Shown one piece after another: positions 35,614-44,262 of a stretch of DNA of 64,000 nt (positions are counted from its first letter, which is position 1; each line of letters starts with the position of its first letter). The stretch is from Maricaulis sp042095695 (GTDB taxonomy: Bacteria; Pseudomonadota; Alphaproteobacteria; Caulobacterales; Maricaulaceae), in contig JBELMP010000001.1 of NCBI GenBank assembly GCA_042095695.1, positions 62,001-126,000 of the forward strand. The letters run 5' to 3'. Under the pieces are notes generated by a model. That model ran no database searches. It was given only the letters and a program-made list of their open reading frames with translations, and had not been told where the DNA came from. A program made the translations under genes and the position numbers.

Positions 35614-36477
35614 TCAGCGCTGACACTGGCTGCAATAGAAGCTGGACCGGCCAGACTGTACCAGCCGCTTTATTCGCCCATTGCAACCACTTGTAAAACA
35701 GGCCTCATTCTCGCGACCATAGACTTGGAAGCGGTGCTGGAAATAGCCCAGCGCCCCATCTGCAGTGGCAAAATCCCGCAGCGTCGAGCCGCCGGACTCA
35801 ATCGCCTCATTGATTACATCGCGAATATGCGGGGTAAGACGGTCGGCCCGTTTACCGGCAATGCTGGCGGCTTTTCGGCGCGGACTAATCCCCGCCCTGA
35901 ACAGGGCTTCACACACATAGATATTTCCCAGACCCGAGACGATGGACTGGTCGAGCAGCGCGGTCTTGATCGGTGTGGCCCGGCCAGCGAGGGCGGCAGA
36001 AAGATAGGCCGAGGAGAATTCATTGGAATTCGGTTCCGGACCCAGAACGGACAGGAAGCGGACATCCGCCTCCCGACCGGTTTCGAACAAATCCATGAAA
36101 CCGAAGCGGCGCGGGTCATTATAGCGGATCGTGACGCCGCCCTCGAGCTCCAGAATGACATGGTCATGGACCGGATTGGCGGGCGGCGCATGCACAAAAT
36201 CACCAGGTTGCCGAGCGCCATCTTCCGCCTCAATAGAAAACCGGCCTGACATGCCCAGATGCGCCAGCAGGCTTTCGCCGCCATCCAGGCGGACCAGAAG
36301 GTATTTGGAGCGCCGATCGATTTGCACGACCCGCTGGCCCTCGAGGCGCTCAACCATCCGCGCAGGGAAGGGGAAGCGCAAGTCAGGCCGGTTGAGCCGG
36401 CAGCGCGTGATGCGGCGCCCGGCCATGGCCGGGGTCAGGCCGCGGCGGACAGTTTCGACTTCCGGGAGTTCAGGCAT
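35614..36477 (-). CDS. mutM: Formamidopyrimidine-DNA glycosylase
   Basis: Removes 8-oxoguanine and formamidopyrimidines and nicks the AP site. 287 aa. After Met comes the catalytic PELPEVETVRRGL. LLAHLGMSG carries the conserved Lys-equivalent loop region, and YNDPRRFGF, DQSIVSGLGNIYV and the C-terminal zinc finger (C-x4-C...C-x2-C with GRSSFYCSQCQR) are present. The x4 spacing in the first Cys pair occurs in other alphaproteobacterial MutM. The ATG at 36477 is fixed by the need for Pro2. Divergent from ubiE. Confidence 0.96.
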   Translation of the reverse strand: MPELPEVETVRRGLTPAMAGRRITRCRLNRPDLRFPFPARMVERLEGQRVVQIDRRSKYLLVRLDGGESLLAHLGMSGRFSIEAEDGARQPGDFVHAPPANPVHDHVILELEGGVTIRYNDPRRFGFMDLFETGREADVRFLSVLGPEPNSNEFSSAYLSAALAGRATPIKTALLDQSIVSGLGNIYVCEALFRAGISPRRKAASIAGKRADRLTPHIRDVINEAIESGGSTLRDFATADGALGYFQHRFQVYGRENEACFTSGCNGRIKRLVQSGRSSFYCSQCQR

Positions 36478-36567
36478 TGTATCGGCCGGTTTTTCTTTCA
36501 TTTACAGCGGCAAGAGGACGCGTTTCGCTGGCTTCCCCCCTGCCTGATCTTGGCTTATGTAAGCGCC

Positions 36568-37359
36568 ATGACAAGCAAGCAAGATAGTCGCCCTGAAGAA
36601 ACGGTCTCCTTCGGTTTCGCTGATGTGGCCCGTGGAGACAAGGCGGGTCTGGTCCGCGGCGTGTTTGATCGCTCGGCGCAACGCTATGACCTGATGAATG
36701 ATCTCATGTCCCTCGGTGTCCACCGGGTCTGGAAGGACATGGTCTTGACCCGGGCCAATCCCCAGCCCGGAGAACGGCATTTGGATGTGGCCGGCGGCAC
36801 GGGCGATCTGGCGCGCAGCTTCCTGGAGAAGGCGGACCGGGCCGGCCGGCGTCGCGGTCATCCGGCCACGGCCCAGGCGATAGTGCTGGATATCAATGAG
36901 CAGATGCTCCGGGCCGGGGTGAAGCGCGGCCTCAAGGATGACCATCAGGGTCGTGTGAGCTGGATTACCGGCAATGCGGAATGCCTGCCCCTGCCGGCGC
37001 GCTGGGCGGATTGTGTCACGATCTCCACCGGTATCCGCAATGTCACCAATCGCGATGCGGCGCTGCGGGAAATGCGGCGCGTGCTCAAGCCCGGCGGCCG
37101 GTTTCTCTGTCTGGAATTCACCCGGCCGACTAGCCGCGCCTGGGAGCGCCTGTATGACGCATGGTCCTTCAATGTCATGCCCGAGCTCGGCCATCATGTC
37201 GCGAAGGACCGGGAGAGCTATCAATACTTGGTGGAGTCGATCCGTCGTTTTCCCGATCAGGAGCAATTCAAGGCGGAGATCGAGGCGGCCGGCTTCCGGC
37301 AGGTCAGCTATACCAATTATTCCGGTGGGATTGCCGCCTTGCACATGGGATGGGCCTGA
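36568..37359 (+). CDS. ubiE: Demethylmenaquinone/ubiquinone C-methyltransferase
   Basis: SAM-dependent C-methylation in ubiquinone synthesis. 263 aa. SAM motif I is LDVAGGTGDLARSFLEK. UbiE signatures FDRSAQRYDLMNDLMSLGVHRVWK, GIRNVTNRDAALREMRRVLKPGG and LCLEFTRP are clear. An insertion of about 12 residues (DRAGRRRGHPAT) follows motif I. The ATG at 36568 begins the typical N-terminus. ubiB follows after 90 nt, the usual ubiE-ubiB arrangement. Confidence 0.96.
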   Translation: MTSKQDSRPEETVSFGFADVARGDKAGLVRGVFDRSAQRYDLMNDLMSLGVHRVWKDMVLTRANPQPGERHLDVAGGTGDLARSFLEKADRAGRRRGHPATAQAIVLDINEQMLRAGVKRGLKDDHQGRVSWITGNAECLPLPARWADCVTISTGIRNVTNRDAALREMRRVLKPGGRFLCLEFTRPTSRAWERLYDAWSFNVMPELGHHVAKDRESYQYLVESIRRFPDQEQFKAEIEAAGFRQVSYTNYSGGIAALHMGWA

Positions 37360-37449
37360 TCCGGGCCGCAGCCGTCCATCCACCTGAAGGCGTGACGCGA
37401 CTCCACGCCGCGCTCGCCAAGACCGCCTTCGCGCACTAAACCCCGCACC

Positions 37450-38988
37450 ATGCTTTCGACGCTTATGTCATTCCTGCGGCTCCTGCGAGCCATGCTGACC
37501 CTGATCCGGCACGATGCGATCCTGCCGAAAGAGTATCAGCAGCTCTATCCGGCACCGGCACGCTGGCTGGGCGGGTTTGCGCGCCTGTTCTCGCGACGCG
37601 ACCGGGCCGATAATCCCGGGGAGAGACTGGCCCGCGCGCTCGAGCGGCTGGGGCCGTCCTATGTGAAGCTGGGTCAGGTCCTGGCGACGCGCGGCGATGT
37701 GATCGGTGAGCGCTTTGCCCGGGGTCTCTCGCGTCTGCAGGACAAGATGCCGGCGTTTGACGATGCCGAGGCGCGCGCCGTGCTGGCCGAGGAGCTCGGT
37801 GCGCCAGTCGATGCGATCTTCAGTGAATTCAGCCCGGCCATTGCAGCGGCCTCGATCGCGCAGGTGCACAAGGCCGTAACCCGGTCCGGCAAGACTGTTG
37901 CGGTGAAGATCGTCCGGCCGGGCATTGAGGCGCGCATTGCGCGGGATATCCGCGCCCTGTCGCTGGGGGCGGCACTCGCCGAGCGTCTGGCACCCGCCTC
38001 GCGCCGGCTGGAGCCCAGGAAATTCGTGGAGACCGTTGCGCGATCGCTGGAATTGGAGACCGATCTCCGCCTGGAGGCAGCGGCAGGATCCGAGCTCGCA
38101 GAGGCGGCTGCTGCCGTCTCGCACTATCGCATTCCGACAGTGGAATGGGGCTTGTCCTCCCGACATATCCTGGTCACGCAGTGGATTGAGGGGATCGCCC
38201 TGACCGATCAGGATGCGATTGCCGCCTCCGGGCTCGACCGCTCGGCGCTCGCAACCACGCTGATCCGGGCCTTTCTGGGCACGGCCCTGCATCGCGGCGT
38301 GTTTCACGCCGATATGCATGCCGGCAATCTCTTCACTGCCACAGATGGCACGCTCTGGGCCGTTGATTTCGGCATTATGGGGCGGATCGGTCGCGCAGAG
38401 CGTCGGTTTCTTGCGCTGATCCTGCACGGCTTTTTGACGCGCAATTACAAGGCTGCGGCGGAGGCCCATTTCGCCGCGGGCTATGTTCCGCCGCATCATT
38501 CGGTGGATGATTTTGCCAGCGCACTGCGCGCGGTTGGCGAGCCGATTTTCGGCAAGCAGGCCGACGAGGTACCGATGTCCCGGGTCCTGCTGCAACTTTT
38601 CGAGATGACCGAGCTCTTCGATATGCGGCTGCGGCCGGAGCTGGTCATTCTGCAAAAGACCATGGTGCAGGCGGAAGGCGTCGCCCGCATGCTAGACCCC
38701 CAGCATGATATGTGGGCCGCCTCGGCCCCGGTAGTCGAGGACTGGATGAAGCGCGAGCTGGGGCCGGAGGGCCTGGTTCGTGATTTCCTGGACGATGCCG
38801 GACGGCTGCGCGATGCCCTCAAGCAATTGCCCGATGCGATCGAGGATTGGGCCGAGATCGGCCGCAAGCTCAAGGCTGGCGAGCTGCGGCTTGGCGACGG
38901 TCCGCGCTTGCGCCCTTGGGCGCTGCGTCTGGCCTGGCTGGGAGGCGCCGCGGCGGCCGGAGCTTTCGCGGCGACACTGTTCAGCTGA
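37450..38988 (+). CDS. ubiB: UbiB-family (ABC1/ADCK) atypical kinase
   Basis: 512 aa, needed for ubiquinone synthesis in most proteobacteria; members have ATPase activity. The family KxGQ motif is in YVKLGQVLATRGD, the Ala-rich nucleotide loop in AAASIAQVHKAV, the catalytic Lys in VAVKIVRPG, and the kinase-like HADMHAGNL and WAVDFGIMGR supply the catalytic and metal Asp residues. A C-terminal hydrophobic helix (LRLAWLGGAAAAGAFAATLF) should anchor it in the membrane. The stop abuts the MAPEG stop on the other strand with zero gap. Confidence 0.94.
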   Translation: MLSTLMSFLRLLRAMLTLIRHDAILPKEYQQLYPAPARWLGGFARLFSRRDRADNPGERLARALERLGPSYVKLGQVLATRGDVIGERFARGLSRLQDKMPAFDDAEARAVLAEELGAPVDAIFSEFSPAIAAASIAQVHKAVTRSGKTVAVKIVRPGIEARIARDIRALSLGAALAERLAPASRRLEPRKFVETVARSLELETDLRLEAAAGSELAEAAAAVSHYRIPTVEWGLSSRHILVTQWIEGIALTDQDAIAASGLDRSALATTLIRAFLGTALHRGVFHADMHAGNLFTATDGTLWAVDFGIMGRIGRAERRFLALILHGFLTRNYKAAAEAHFAAGYVPPHHSVDDFASALRAVGEPIFGKQADEVPMSRVLLQLFEMTELFDMRLRPELVILQKTMVQAEGVARMLDPQHDMWAASAPVVEDWMKRELGPEGLVRDFLDDAGRLRDALKQLPDAIEDWAEIGRKLKAGELRLGDGPRLRPWALRLAWLGGAAAAGAFAATLFS

Positions 38989-39411
38989 TCAGGCGTGGAT
39001 CGCTATGGCGAAGCGGATCCAGAGAATGGCCAGGATCACAAAGCCAATCCGGTGGGTCAAAAAGCGCAAGGCCATATTATTGATCGTGACATGGACCAGG
39101 GTGTGGATGATGCGGCTGATCGCAAAGGCCCAGGCCAGCGTGACCTGCAGCCCGTCCACCTCGACCATGGATCCGACCGCCGCATAGGCAGCCACCAGAG
39201 CATAATAGAGCACCGGAAGTTCGAACAGATTGGCGAGATTGCGGCCCCAGTTTCCAAGCCAGTCCGGGGGTGGTGAGCCGGCTTTGGTCAGCGAGTACTC
39301 ATCACTGAGCTGACCGCGAGCCTTGGCCATGACGCCCAGGACTGTGAGCATGAGATAGACGAATAAGGTGAGTAGTGCGAGCGCGGTAGCCGCGAGTACG
39401 AGATCGATCAT
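38989..39411 (-). CDS. MAPEG-family membrane protein
   Basis: 140 aa with four hydrophobic helices. RNLANLFELPVLYYALV is the characteristic MAPEG signature (E-x-x-PxFY-like), and AISRIIHTLVHVTIN matches the third helix region. Members include glutathione-dependent enzymes and eicosanoid-metabolism homologues; bacterial roles are mostly unassigned. Convergent with ubiB, with adjacent stops. Confidence 0.85.
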   Translation of the reverse strand: MIDLVLAATALALLTLFVYLMLTVLGVMAKARGQLSDEYSLTKAGSPPPDWLGNWGRNLANLFELPVLYYALVAAYAAVGSMVEVDGLQVTLAWAFAISRIIHTLVHVTINNMALRFLTHRIGFVILAILWIRFAIAIHA

Positions 39412-39571
39412 GATGTTCTCCCCAAACGGCTGGGCAGGCTAACCTGTTTGCTCAAATTGTCGAGAATTCCGGTGTACGGGCCGGTCTAGGACATCGCAAA
39501 CTAACCATATCAGCACACCGCTTGGTAACGAAGTTCTGCTTGAATATCCTTTGGTCTGCTTGAGAATTTCG

Positions 39572-40129
39572 ATGGAAAACGCCGACGATCCCTTTGCTGA
39601 ACTTCGTCAATTAGAGCGCGAATTTTACAAGATCGATGAAGATGCCATTCATCTCATCCGCAAGCATATGCCGCGCCTTATGCAGTATGCGGAAACCGCA
39701 CTGGAGACAGTCTTCGACCATCTCAAGACCAATCCTGTCGTCGCCGACTATTTTGCCGATGAGGACAATATGGGCTTTCTGCGCAGCGGTATGATCGCCC
39801 ATTGCAATACGGTTTTGAGCGGGCGTTATGATCCGGCTTATTATGACGCTGCAAGCCAGCTGGGCCTGCGTCATTCCAAGCTCGACTACCCGTCCTTTGT
39901 CTATTCGGCCGCCTATACGAATATGCTGATGAGCATGAAAACACAGGCGCTGGCCGATAAACGTCCCCTGCCGGCGTCAGTGCTGGAGGCGCTCGACCGG
40001 GTCGCCCTCTATGACCTGGAATTGACCCAGGCGGCCTTCTATCGACACCAGATAGAGAAGGTCAGCGCGCTCAATGCCGATGCCGCCAAGGTGCGCGCGC
40101 TTATGGATACGCAGTCTGACGCGGCATAA
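39572..40129 (+). CDS. Stand-alone protoglobin/globin-sensor domain protein
   Basis: 185 aa. The sequence NTVLSGRYDPAYYDAASQLGLRHSKLDYPSFVYSAAYTNML matches the globin-sensor/protoglobin core, with the proximal His in LRHSKLDYP. There is no output domain (GGDEF, kinase or MCP), so it is an isolated haem domain, possibly an O2 or NO sensor acting through partner proteins. The ATG at 39572 was preferred to a TTG at 39551. Its promoter is probably in the 160-nt gap shared with the divergent MAPEG gene. Confidence 0.78.
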   Translation: MENADDPFAELRQLEREFYKIDEDAIHLIRKHMPRLMQYAETALETVFDHLKTNPVVADYFADEDNMGFLRSGMIAHCNTVLSGRYDPAYYDAASQLGLRHSKLDYPSFVYSAAYTNMLMSMKTQALADKRPLPASVLEALDRVALYDLELTQAAFYRHQIEKVSALNADAAKVRALMDTQSDAA

Positions 40130-40185
40130 GCCTTGGGAAATGCGTGATGAAGCGCTAAATAGCGGTCAGCAAGAAGGAGCCGGCC

Positions 40186-40728
40186 GTGTCTGCTAAGCGC
40201 GTGCTTTTGATCATTGGGGGCGGGATCGCCGCCTACAAATCGCTGGAGCTGATCCGCGATCTGTCCCGTCGGGGGATTGCCAGTCGCTGCATTCTGACAC
40301 GGGCCGGGGCGGAATTCGTGACGCCGCTGAGCGTGTCCTCCCTGTCCGGGGACAAGGTCTATAGCGATCTGTTCGACCTGACCGATGAGGCCGAAATGGG
40401 CCATATCGAGCTTTCGCGGTCCGCCGATCTCGTCGTTGTCGTGCCTGCCACAGCCGATCTGATGGCCAAGGCCGCAAACGGTCTGGCCAATGATCTGGCC
40501 TCGACAACATTGCTGGCGACCGACAAGCCGGTGCTGATGGCGCCAGCCATGAATGTGCGCATGTGGCAACACCCGGCGACCCAGCGCAATCTTGCCACGC
40601 TCATCGGTGATGGCGTGCAATGTGTCGGTCCTGATGAGGGCGATATGGCCTGCGGCGAGTTCGGACCGGGACGCCTGGCCGAGCCGTCCGTAATTGCCGA
40701 TGCCATTGAGGCCGCGCTCAATGGCTGA
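40186..40728 (+). CDS. coaC: Phosphopantothenoylcysteine decarboxylase (separate CoaC)
   Basis: Flavoprotein that decarboxylates PPC to phosphopantetheine. 180 aa. GGGIAAYKSLELIRDL, the catalytic-His segment MGHIELSRSADLVVVVPATAD and the substrate motif PAMNVRMW are present. It is usually the N-terminal half of a fused CoaBC. Here it stops after ADAIEAALNG, exactly at the interdomain linker, and CoaB starts 8 nt before the stop in another frame. The GTG start has AAGAAGGAG at good spacing. Confidence 0.92.
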   Translation: MSAKRVLLIIGGGIAAYKSLELIRDLSRRGIASRCILTRAGAEFVTPLSVSSLSGDKVYSDLFDLTDEAEMGHIELSRSADLVVVVPATADLMAKAANGLANDLASTTLLATDKPVLMAPAMNVRMWQHPATQRNLATLIGDGVQCVGPDEGDMACGEFGPGRLAEPSVIADAIEAALNG

Positions 40729-41377
40729 CAGCTTGGCGGGCCAGACCATCGTCATTACCGCCGGTCCCACGCTTGAGCCGATCGATCCGGTGCGCTTCAT
40801 CTCCAATCGCTCCTCCGGCGCCCAGGGCTATGCCATCGCCGAAGCTTGTGCGGCGCTGGGGGCAGATGTCCGACTGGTCAGCGGGCCGACGGCCCTGCCG
40901 GACCCGGCAGGCGTGCAGACAATCCGTATCGAGACAGCGCGTGAGATGCTCGCTGCGGTGCAGACGGCCCTGCCGGCGCAGGTCTTCATCGCAGTTGCGG
41001 CCGTCGCCGACTGGCGTCCCGCTGAGGCAGCCGATCAGAAGATCAAGGGTGAAAAGGGTCAGATGACCGCCCTGCAACTGGTCGAGAACCCGGATATTCT
41101 CAAGACGATCAGTCAGCAAAGCGCCGACCGCCCCGGCCTGGTGATCGGATTCGCGGCGGAGACCCATGATGTCGAGGCGCACGCCATCGCCAAGCGCCAC
41201 CGCAAGGGGTGCGACTGGATCATCGCCAATGATGTCTCCGGTGATGTCATGGGCGGGACGCATAACCAGGTCTCGCTGATTTCTCAGACGGGTGTCGAAA
41301 CCTGGCCGGAAGGCTCGAAGGCGGAGATTGCCCGGCGGATTGCCATGCGCATTGCGCAAACGCTCGTGGAAAGCTGA
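40721..41377 (+). CDS. coaB: Phosphopantothenate-cysteine ligase (separate CoaB)
   Basis: 218 aa. It joins cysteine to 4'-phosphopantothenate. GQTIVITAGPTLEPIDPVRFISNRSSGAQGYAIA is the CoaB N-terminal signature, followed by AAVADWRP and the KIKG loop, and GFAAETHD. The ATG overlaps the coaC stop in ATGGCTGA (8 nt, +1 frame relative to coaC), suggesting coupled translation of a split coaBC. The two-gene state could be natural fission or the result of a frameshift at the linker. Confidence 0.92.
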   Translation: MADSLAGQTIVITAGPTLEPIDPVRFISNRSSGAQGYAIAEACAALGADVRLVSGPTALPDPAGVQTIRIETAREMLAAVQTALPAQVFIAVAAVADWRPAEAADQKIKGEKGQMTALQLVENPDILKTISQQSADRPGLVIGFAAETHDVEAHAIAKRHRKGCDWIIANDVSGDVMGGTHNQVSLISQTGVETWPEGSKAEIARRIAMRIAQTLVES

Positions 41378-41440
41378 GCCACCGGGCTGGTCAGCCCGGC
41401 GGAACCCGGTTTTGATGGCGCAGTGAAAAGAGGGCCTGTC

Positions 41441-41896
41441 ATGAATTCCGTTACTGTCCGCATCAAACCGCTCGATCATTATGAAGGCTTGCAACTGCCG
41501 GCCTATGAAACGGCCCAGTCTGCTGGCATGGATCTTCGCGCCGCCATTCCCGAGGCGGAGCCGGTCACCATCCCGCCGGGTGAGTGGCGGTTAATTCCTG
41601 TCGGAATCGCGATTGCCCTGCCCCAGGGTTTTGAGGCGCAGGTGCGCCCGCGCTCCGGCCTGGCAGCGCGCCATGGCATTTCCTGCGTCAATACGCCGGG
41701 CACGATCGATGCCGATTATCGCGGTGAGCTGAAGGTCAATCTGATCAATCACGGCAAGGCCGATTTCAATGTGAAGCGCGGGGACCGCATCGCCCAGATG
41801 ATTATCGCCCCGGTGATCCAGGCGCTCTGGGAGGTCGCCGATGCGCTCGATGAAACAGAACGCGGTACGGGCGGTTTCGGATCGACCGGTGTGTAA
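41441..41896 (+). CDS. dut: Deoxyuridine triphosphatase
   Basis: Trimeric dUTPase, dUTP to dUMP plus PPi, keeping uracil out of DNA. 151 aa with the five motifs: AGMDLRAA, RPRSGLAARHGI, NTPGTIDADYRGELKV, RGDRIAQMII and the C-terminal RGTGGFGSTG. The ATG at 41441 has AGAGGG upstream; an in-frame GTG at 41423 would add six residues. It follows coaB after 63 nt, a common coaBC-dut linkage. Confidence 0.97.
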   Translation: MNSVTVRIKPLDHYEGLQLPAYETAQSAGMDLRAAIPEAEPVTIPPGEWRLIPVGIAIALPQGFEAQVRPRSGLAARHGISCVNTPGTIDADYRGELKVNLINHGKADFNVKRGDRIAQMIIAPVIQALWEVADALDETERGTGGFGSTGV

Positions 41897-41929
41897 CTAA
41901 ATAAGGCTGAAGACCAGGAGGAGAGTGCG

Positions 41930-42880
41930 ATGATCAAGACTGAAGGCCGCGGCCGCATCTATGCCAATATCGCAGACACGATTGGCGATACGCCGCTCGT
42001 TGAATTGCCGAAACTGTCCCAGGCCCGGGGTGCCAAGGGTCGAGTTCTCGCCAAGCTCGAATTCTTCAACCCGCTGGCCTCCGTGAAGGACCGGATCGGC
42101 GTCGCCATGATTGATGCCCTCGAAACGGCCGGCAAGCTTGGTGATGATGCCGTGATGATCGAGCCGACTTCGGGCAATACCGGCATCGGGCTGGCCTTTG
42201 TGGCGGCGGCCCGCGGCCACCGGCTGATCCTGACCATGCCGGAAAGCATGTCGCTCGAGCGCCGTAAACTGCTGACCTATCTGGGCGCCGAGCTGGTGCT
42301 CACCGAGGCCGCCAAGGGCATGAAAGGCGCGATCGCCAAGGCCAATGAGCTGCTGGAAGCAACCCCCGGCGCGGTTATGCCGAGCCAGTTTGCCAATCCG
42401 GCCAATCCTGAAATTCACCGCAATACAACCGCGAACGAAATCTGGAATGACACGGGCGGCGATGTCGATGTGCTGATCTCCGGCGTCGGCACGGGCGGCA
42501 CGCTCACGGGCGTCGCCTCGGCCCTGAAAGCGAAAAAACCCGGCTTCCACGTTGTCGCGGTCGAGCCCACCGATAGCCCGGTCCTGTCCGGCGGCGATCC
42601 GGGACCACACAAAATCCAGGGCATAGGCGCGGGCTTTGTGCCGGATATTCTCGACACAGACCTGATCGATGAGGTCGCCCAGGTTTCCAATGAGGACGCT
42701 TTCGCCATGGCGCGTGAGGCGGCCAAGCTGGAAGGCGTTCCGGGCGGGATCTCCTCGGGGGCTGCTCTCAAGGCTGCGTTTGACATCGCCGGGCGTGAGG
42801 ATATGGCCGGCAAGACGATTGTGGTCATCCTCGCCAGCTGTGCCGAGCGCTATCTGTCGACCGCCCTGTTCGAGGACTAG
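41930..42880 (+). CDS. cysK: Cysteine synthase A (O-acetylserine sulfhydrylase)
   Basis: PLP enzyme making cysteine from O-acetylserine and sulfide. 316 aa. The PLP Lys is in NPLASVKDRIG, the substrate loop in EPTSGNTGIGLAF, the phosphate cup in SGVGTGGTLTGV, and GGISSGAA near the C-terminus. It starts 33 nt after dut. The stop shares CTAG with the convergent helicase gene. Confidence 0.97.
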   Translation: MIKTEGRGRIYANIADTIGDTPLVELPKLSQARGAKGRVLAKLEFFNPLASVKDRIGVAMIDALETAGKLGDDAVMIEPTSGNTGIGLAFVAAARGHRLILTMPESMSLERRKLLTYLGAELVLTEAAKGMKGAIAKANELLEATPGAVMPSQFANPANPEIHRNTTANEIWNDTGGDVDVLISGVGTGGTLTGVASALKAKKPGFHVVAVEPTDSPVLSGGDPGPHKIQGIGAGFVPDILDTDLIDEVAQVSNEDAFAMAREAAKLEGVPGGISSGAALKAAFDIAGREDMAGKTIVVILASCAERYLSTALFED

Positions 42881-44175
42881 CTCACACTGTCCGGCGCCGG
42901 ATCGCAGAAACTGCGCACGTCGAAAATGCGCGGATCGGAAATGATGTCGCCGGGCGTCAGGGGGCGCGATAATTCCAGACCCTCCAGCGACCGGGCACGC
43001 GACAGGGCGACATAGGCCTGACCATGCGCAAACAGGCGTCGGGCCAGGTCGAGATAGACCTTGTCCAGTGTCAGCCCCTGCGCCTTGTGAATGGTCATTG
43101 CCCAGGCCAGCCGCAACGGCAATTGGGTGAAACTGCCGGCCGTGGTCTTGGTCAGCGCCTGCGCGGCTGCATCGAAGGCGTAGGCATTGCGCTCCCACTT
43201 GGCCTGTTCGATGAGATAGACATTATCCTCGATACGAACCCGGGCGCCCTTGTCTTCAAAGCCTTCAATCTCGCCCAGGCTGCCATTGACCCAGCGCCCT
43301 TGCGGATCATTGCGGGTCAGCATGACGCGCGCACCGATCTTCAGCACCAGCGGTTCTTCAGCCGGGAAGAGGCGTTGATCGAACTGACCTTCCACCTTGG
43401 CGGCATAGGCGCGTTCCGGCGTCGGCAGGCCTTGCAGGCGGGCCTGATTGATCCGCCAGGCGGCCTCATTGGTCGATGTGAGAACAATATGGCTTAGCGA
43501 GGCTTCCAGACCCGATCGGCCGGTGACCCGGTCATTCAGATCCGCAGCTTCATCAGACGACAGGTCCCCATCACGCACTGCGTTGAGAATATTGATGAAA
43601 TACTCGTCTGTCTGACGGAAAACCTGCTCCAGCTCGACGAGGGTGAAGCCGGCATCGCGAAACGGCGGCGGATGAAAGAAGAAGGGCCCGCCATGCTTGT
43701 TTTCCAGATATTCGGCCTCTGCGCCCTGGATGACCGGCGGCAATTGCGCGAGATCGCCCACCAGGATCATCTGCACCCCGCCAAAGGGTTCGTCGATTTC
43801 CCGATTGAGCCGCAATGCCTTGTCGATTGCCCACATCATGTCGGCGCGAACCATGGAAATCTCGTCGATCACCAGCGTCGTCAGAGCCTGGATGACGCGG
43901 CGGTGGCGAACCTTGCGAATATCACGAGCTTCGACCAGCCGCGGCGGAAAGTGAAAGAAGGAGTGGATGGTCTGCCCGCCGACCTGCATTGCAGCGACCC
44001 CAGTCGGCGCGATCACCGCGGCCCGGTTTCCGGCCCGGCGCAGGAATTCGCGCATCAGCGTGGTCTTGCCAGTACCGGCGCGACCGGTGAGGAAGACATG
44101 CGGCCTGTCCGTCAGCAGCCAGTCCAGAAGCCGGGTCTGATGGTCGGAAAGCTGGGGGGCGGGCAAAGAGGACAT
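42877..44175 (-). CDS. Pif1/RecD-like superfamily 1 helicase
   Basis: 432 aa. Walker A LTGRAGTGKTTLMREF, motif Ia APTGVAAMQVGGQTIHSFF, Walker B LVIDEISMVRADMM, motif III LVGDLAQLPPV and the C-terminal TIHKAQGLTLDKVYLDL with YVALSRARSLEGL identify a Pif1-type 5'-3' DNA helicase. There is no nuclease or accessory domain. The ATG at 44175 starts just before the helicase core; a longer upstream frame is not family-like. Role probably in replication or repair; partner unknown. Confidence 0.9.
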   Translation of the reverse strand: MSSLPAPQLSDHQTRLLDWLLTDRPHVFLTGRAGTGKTTLMREFLRRAGNRAAVIAPTGVAAMQVGGQTIHSFFHFPPRLVEARDIRKVRHRRVIQALTTLVIDEISMVRADMMWAIDKALRLNREIDEPFGGVQMILVGDLAQLPPVIQGAEAEYLENKHGGPFFFHPPPFRDAGFTLVELEQVFRQTDEYFINILNAVRDGDLSSDEAADLNDRVTGRSGLEASLSHIVLTSTNEAAWRINQARLQGLPTPERAYAAKVEGQFDQRLFPAEEPLVLKIGARVMLTRNDPQGRWVNGSLGEIEGFEDKGARVRIEDNVYLIEQAKWERNAYAFDAAAQALTKTTAGSFTQLPLRLAWAMTIHKAQGLTLDKVYLDLARRLFAHGQAYVALSRARSLEGLELSRPLTPGDIISDPRIFDVRSFCDPAPDSVS

Positions 44176-44262
44176 GGGGGCGAGACTGGCCGGGTTTGCG
44201 GTGCGAGGGAAGCGCAGAGCTGAGACTTGATCCCGGCGGCCAATGCGGCCACGTGTGAAGGC

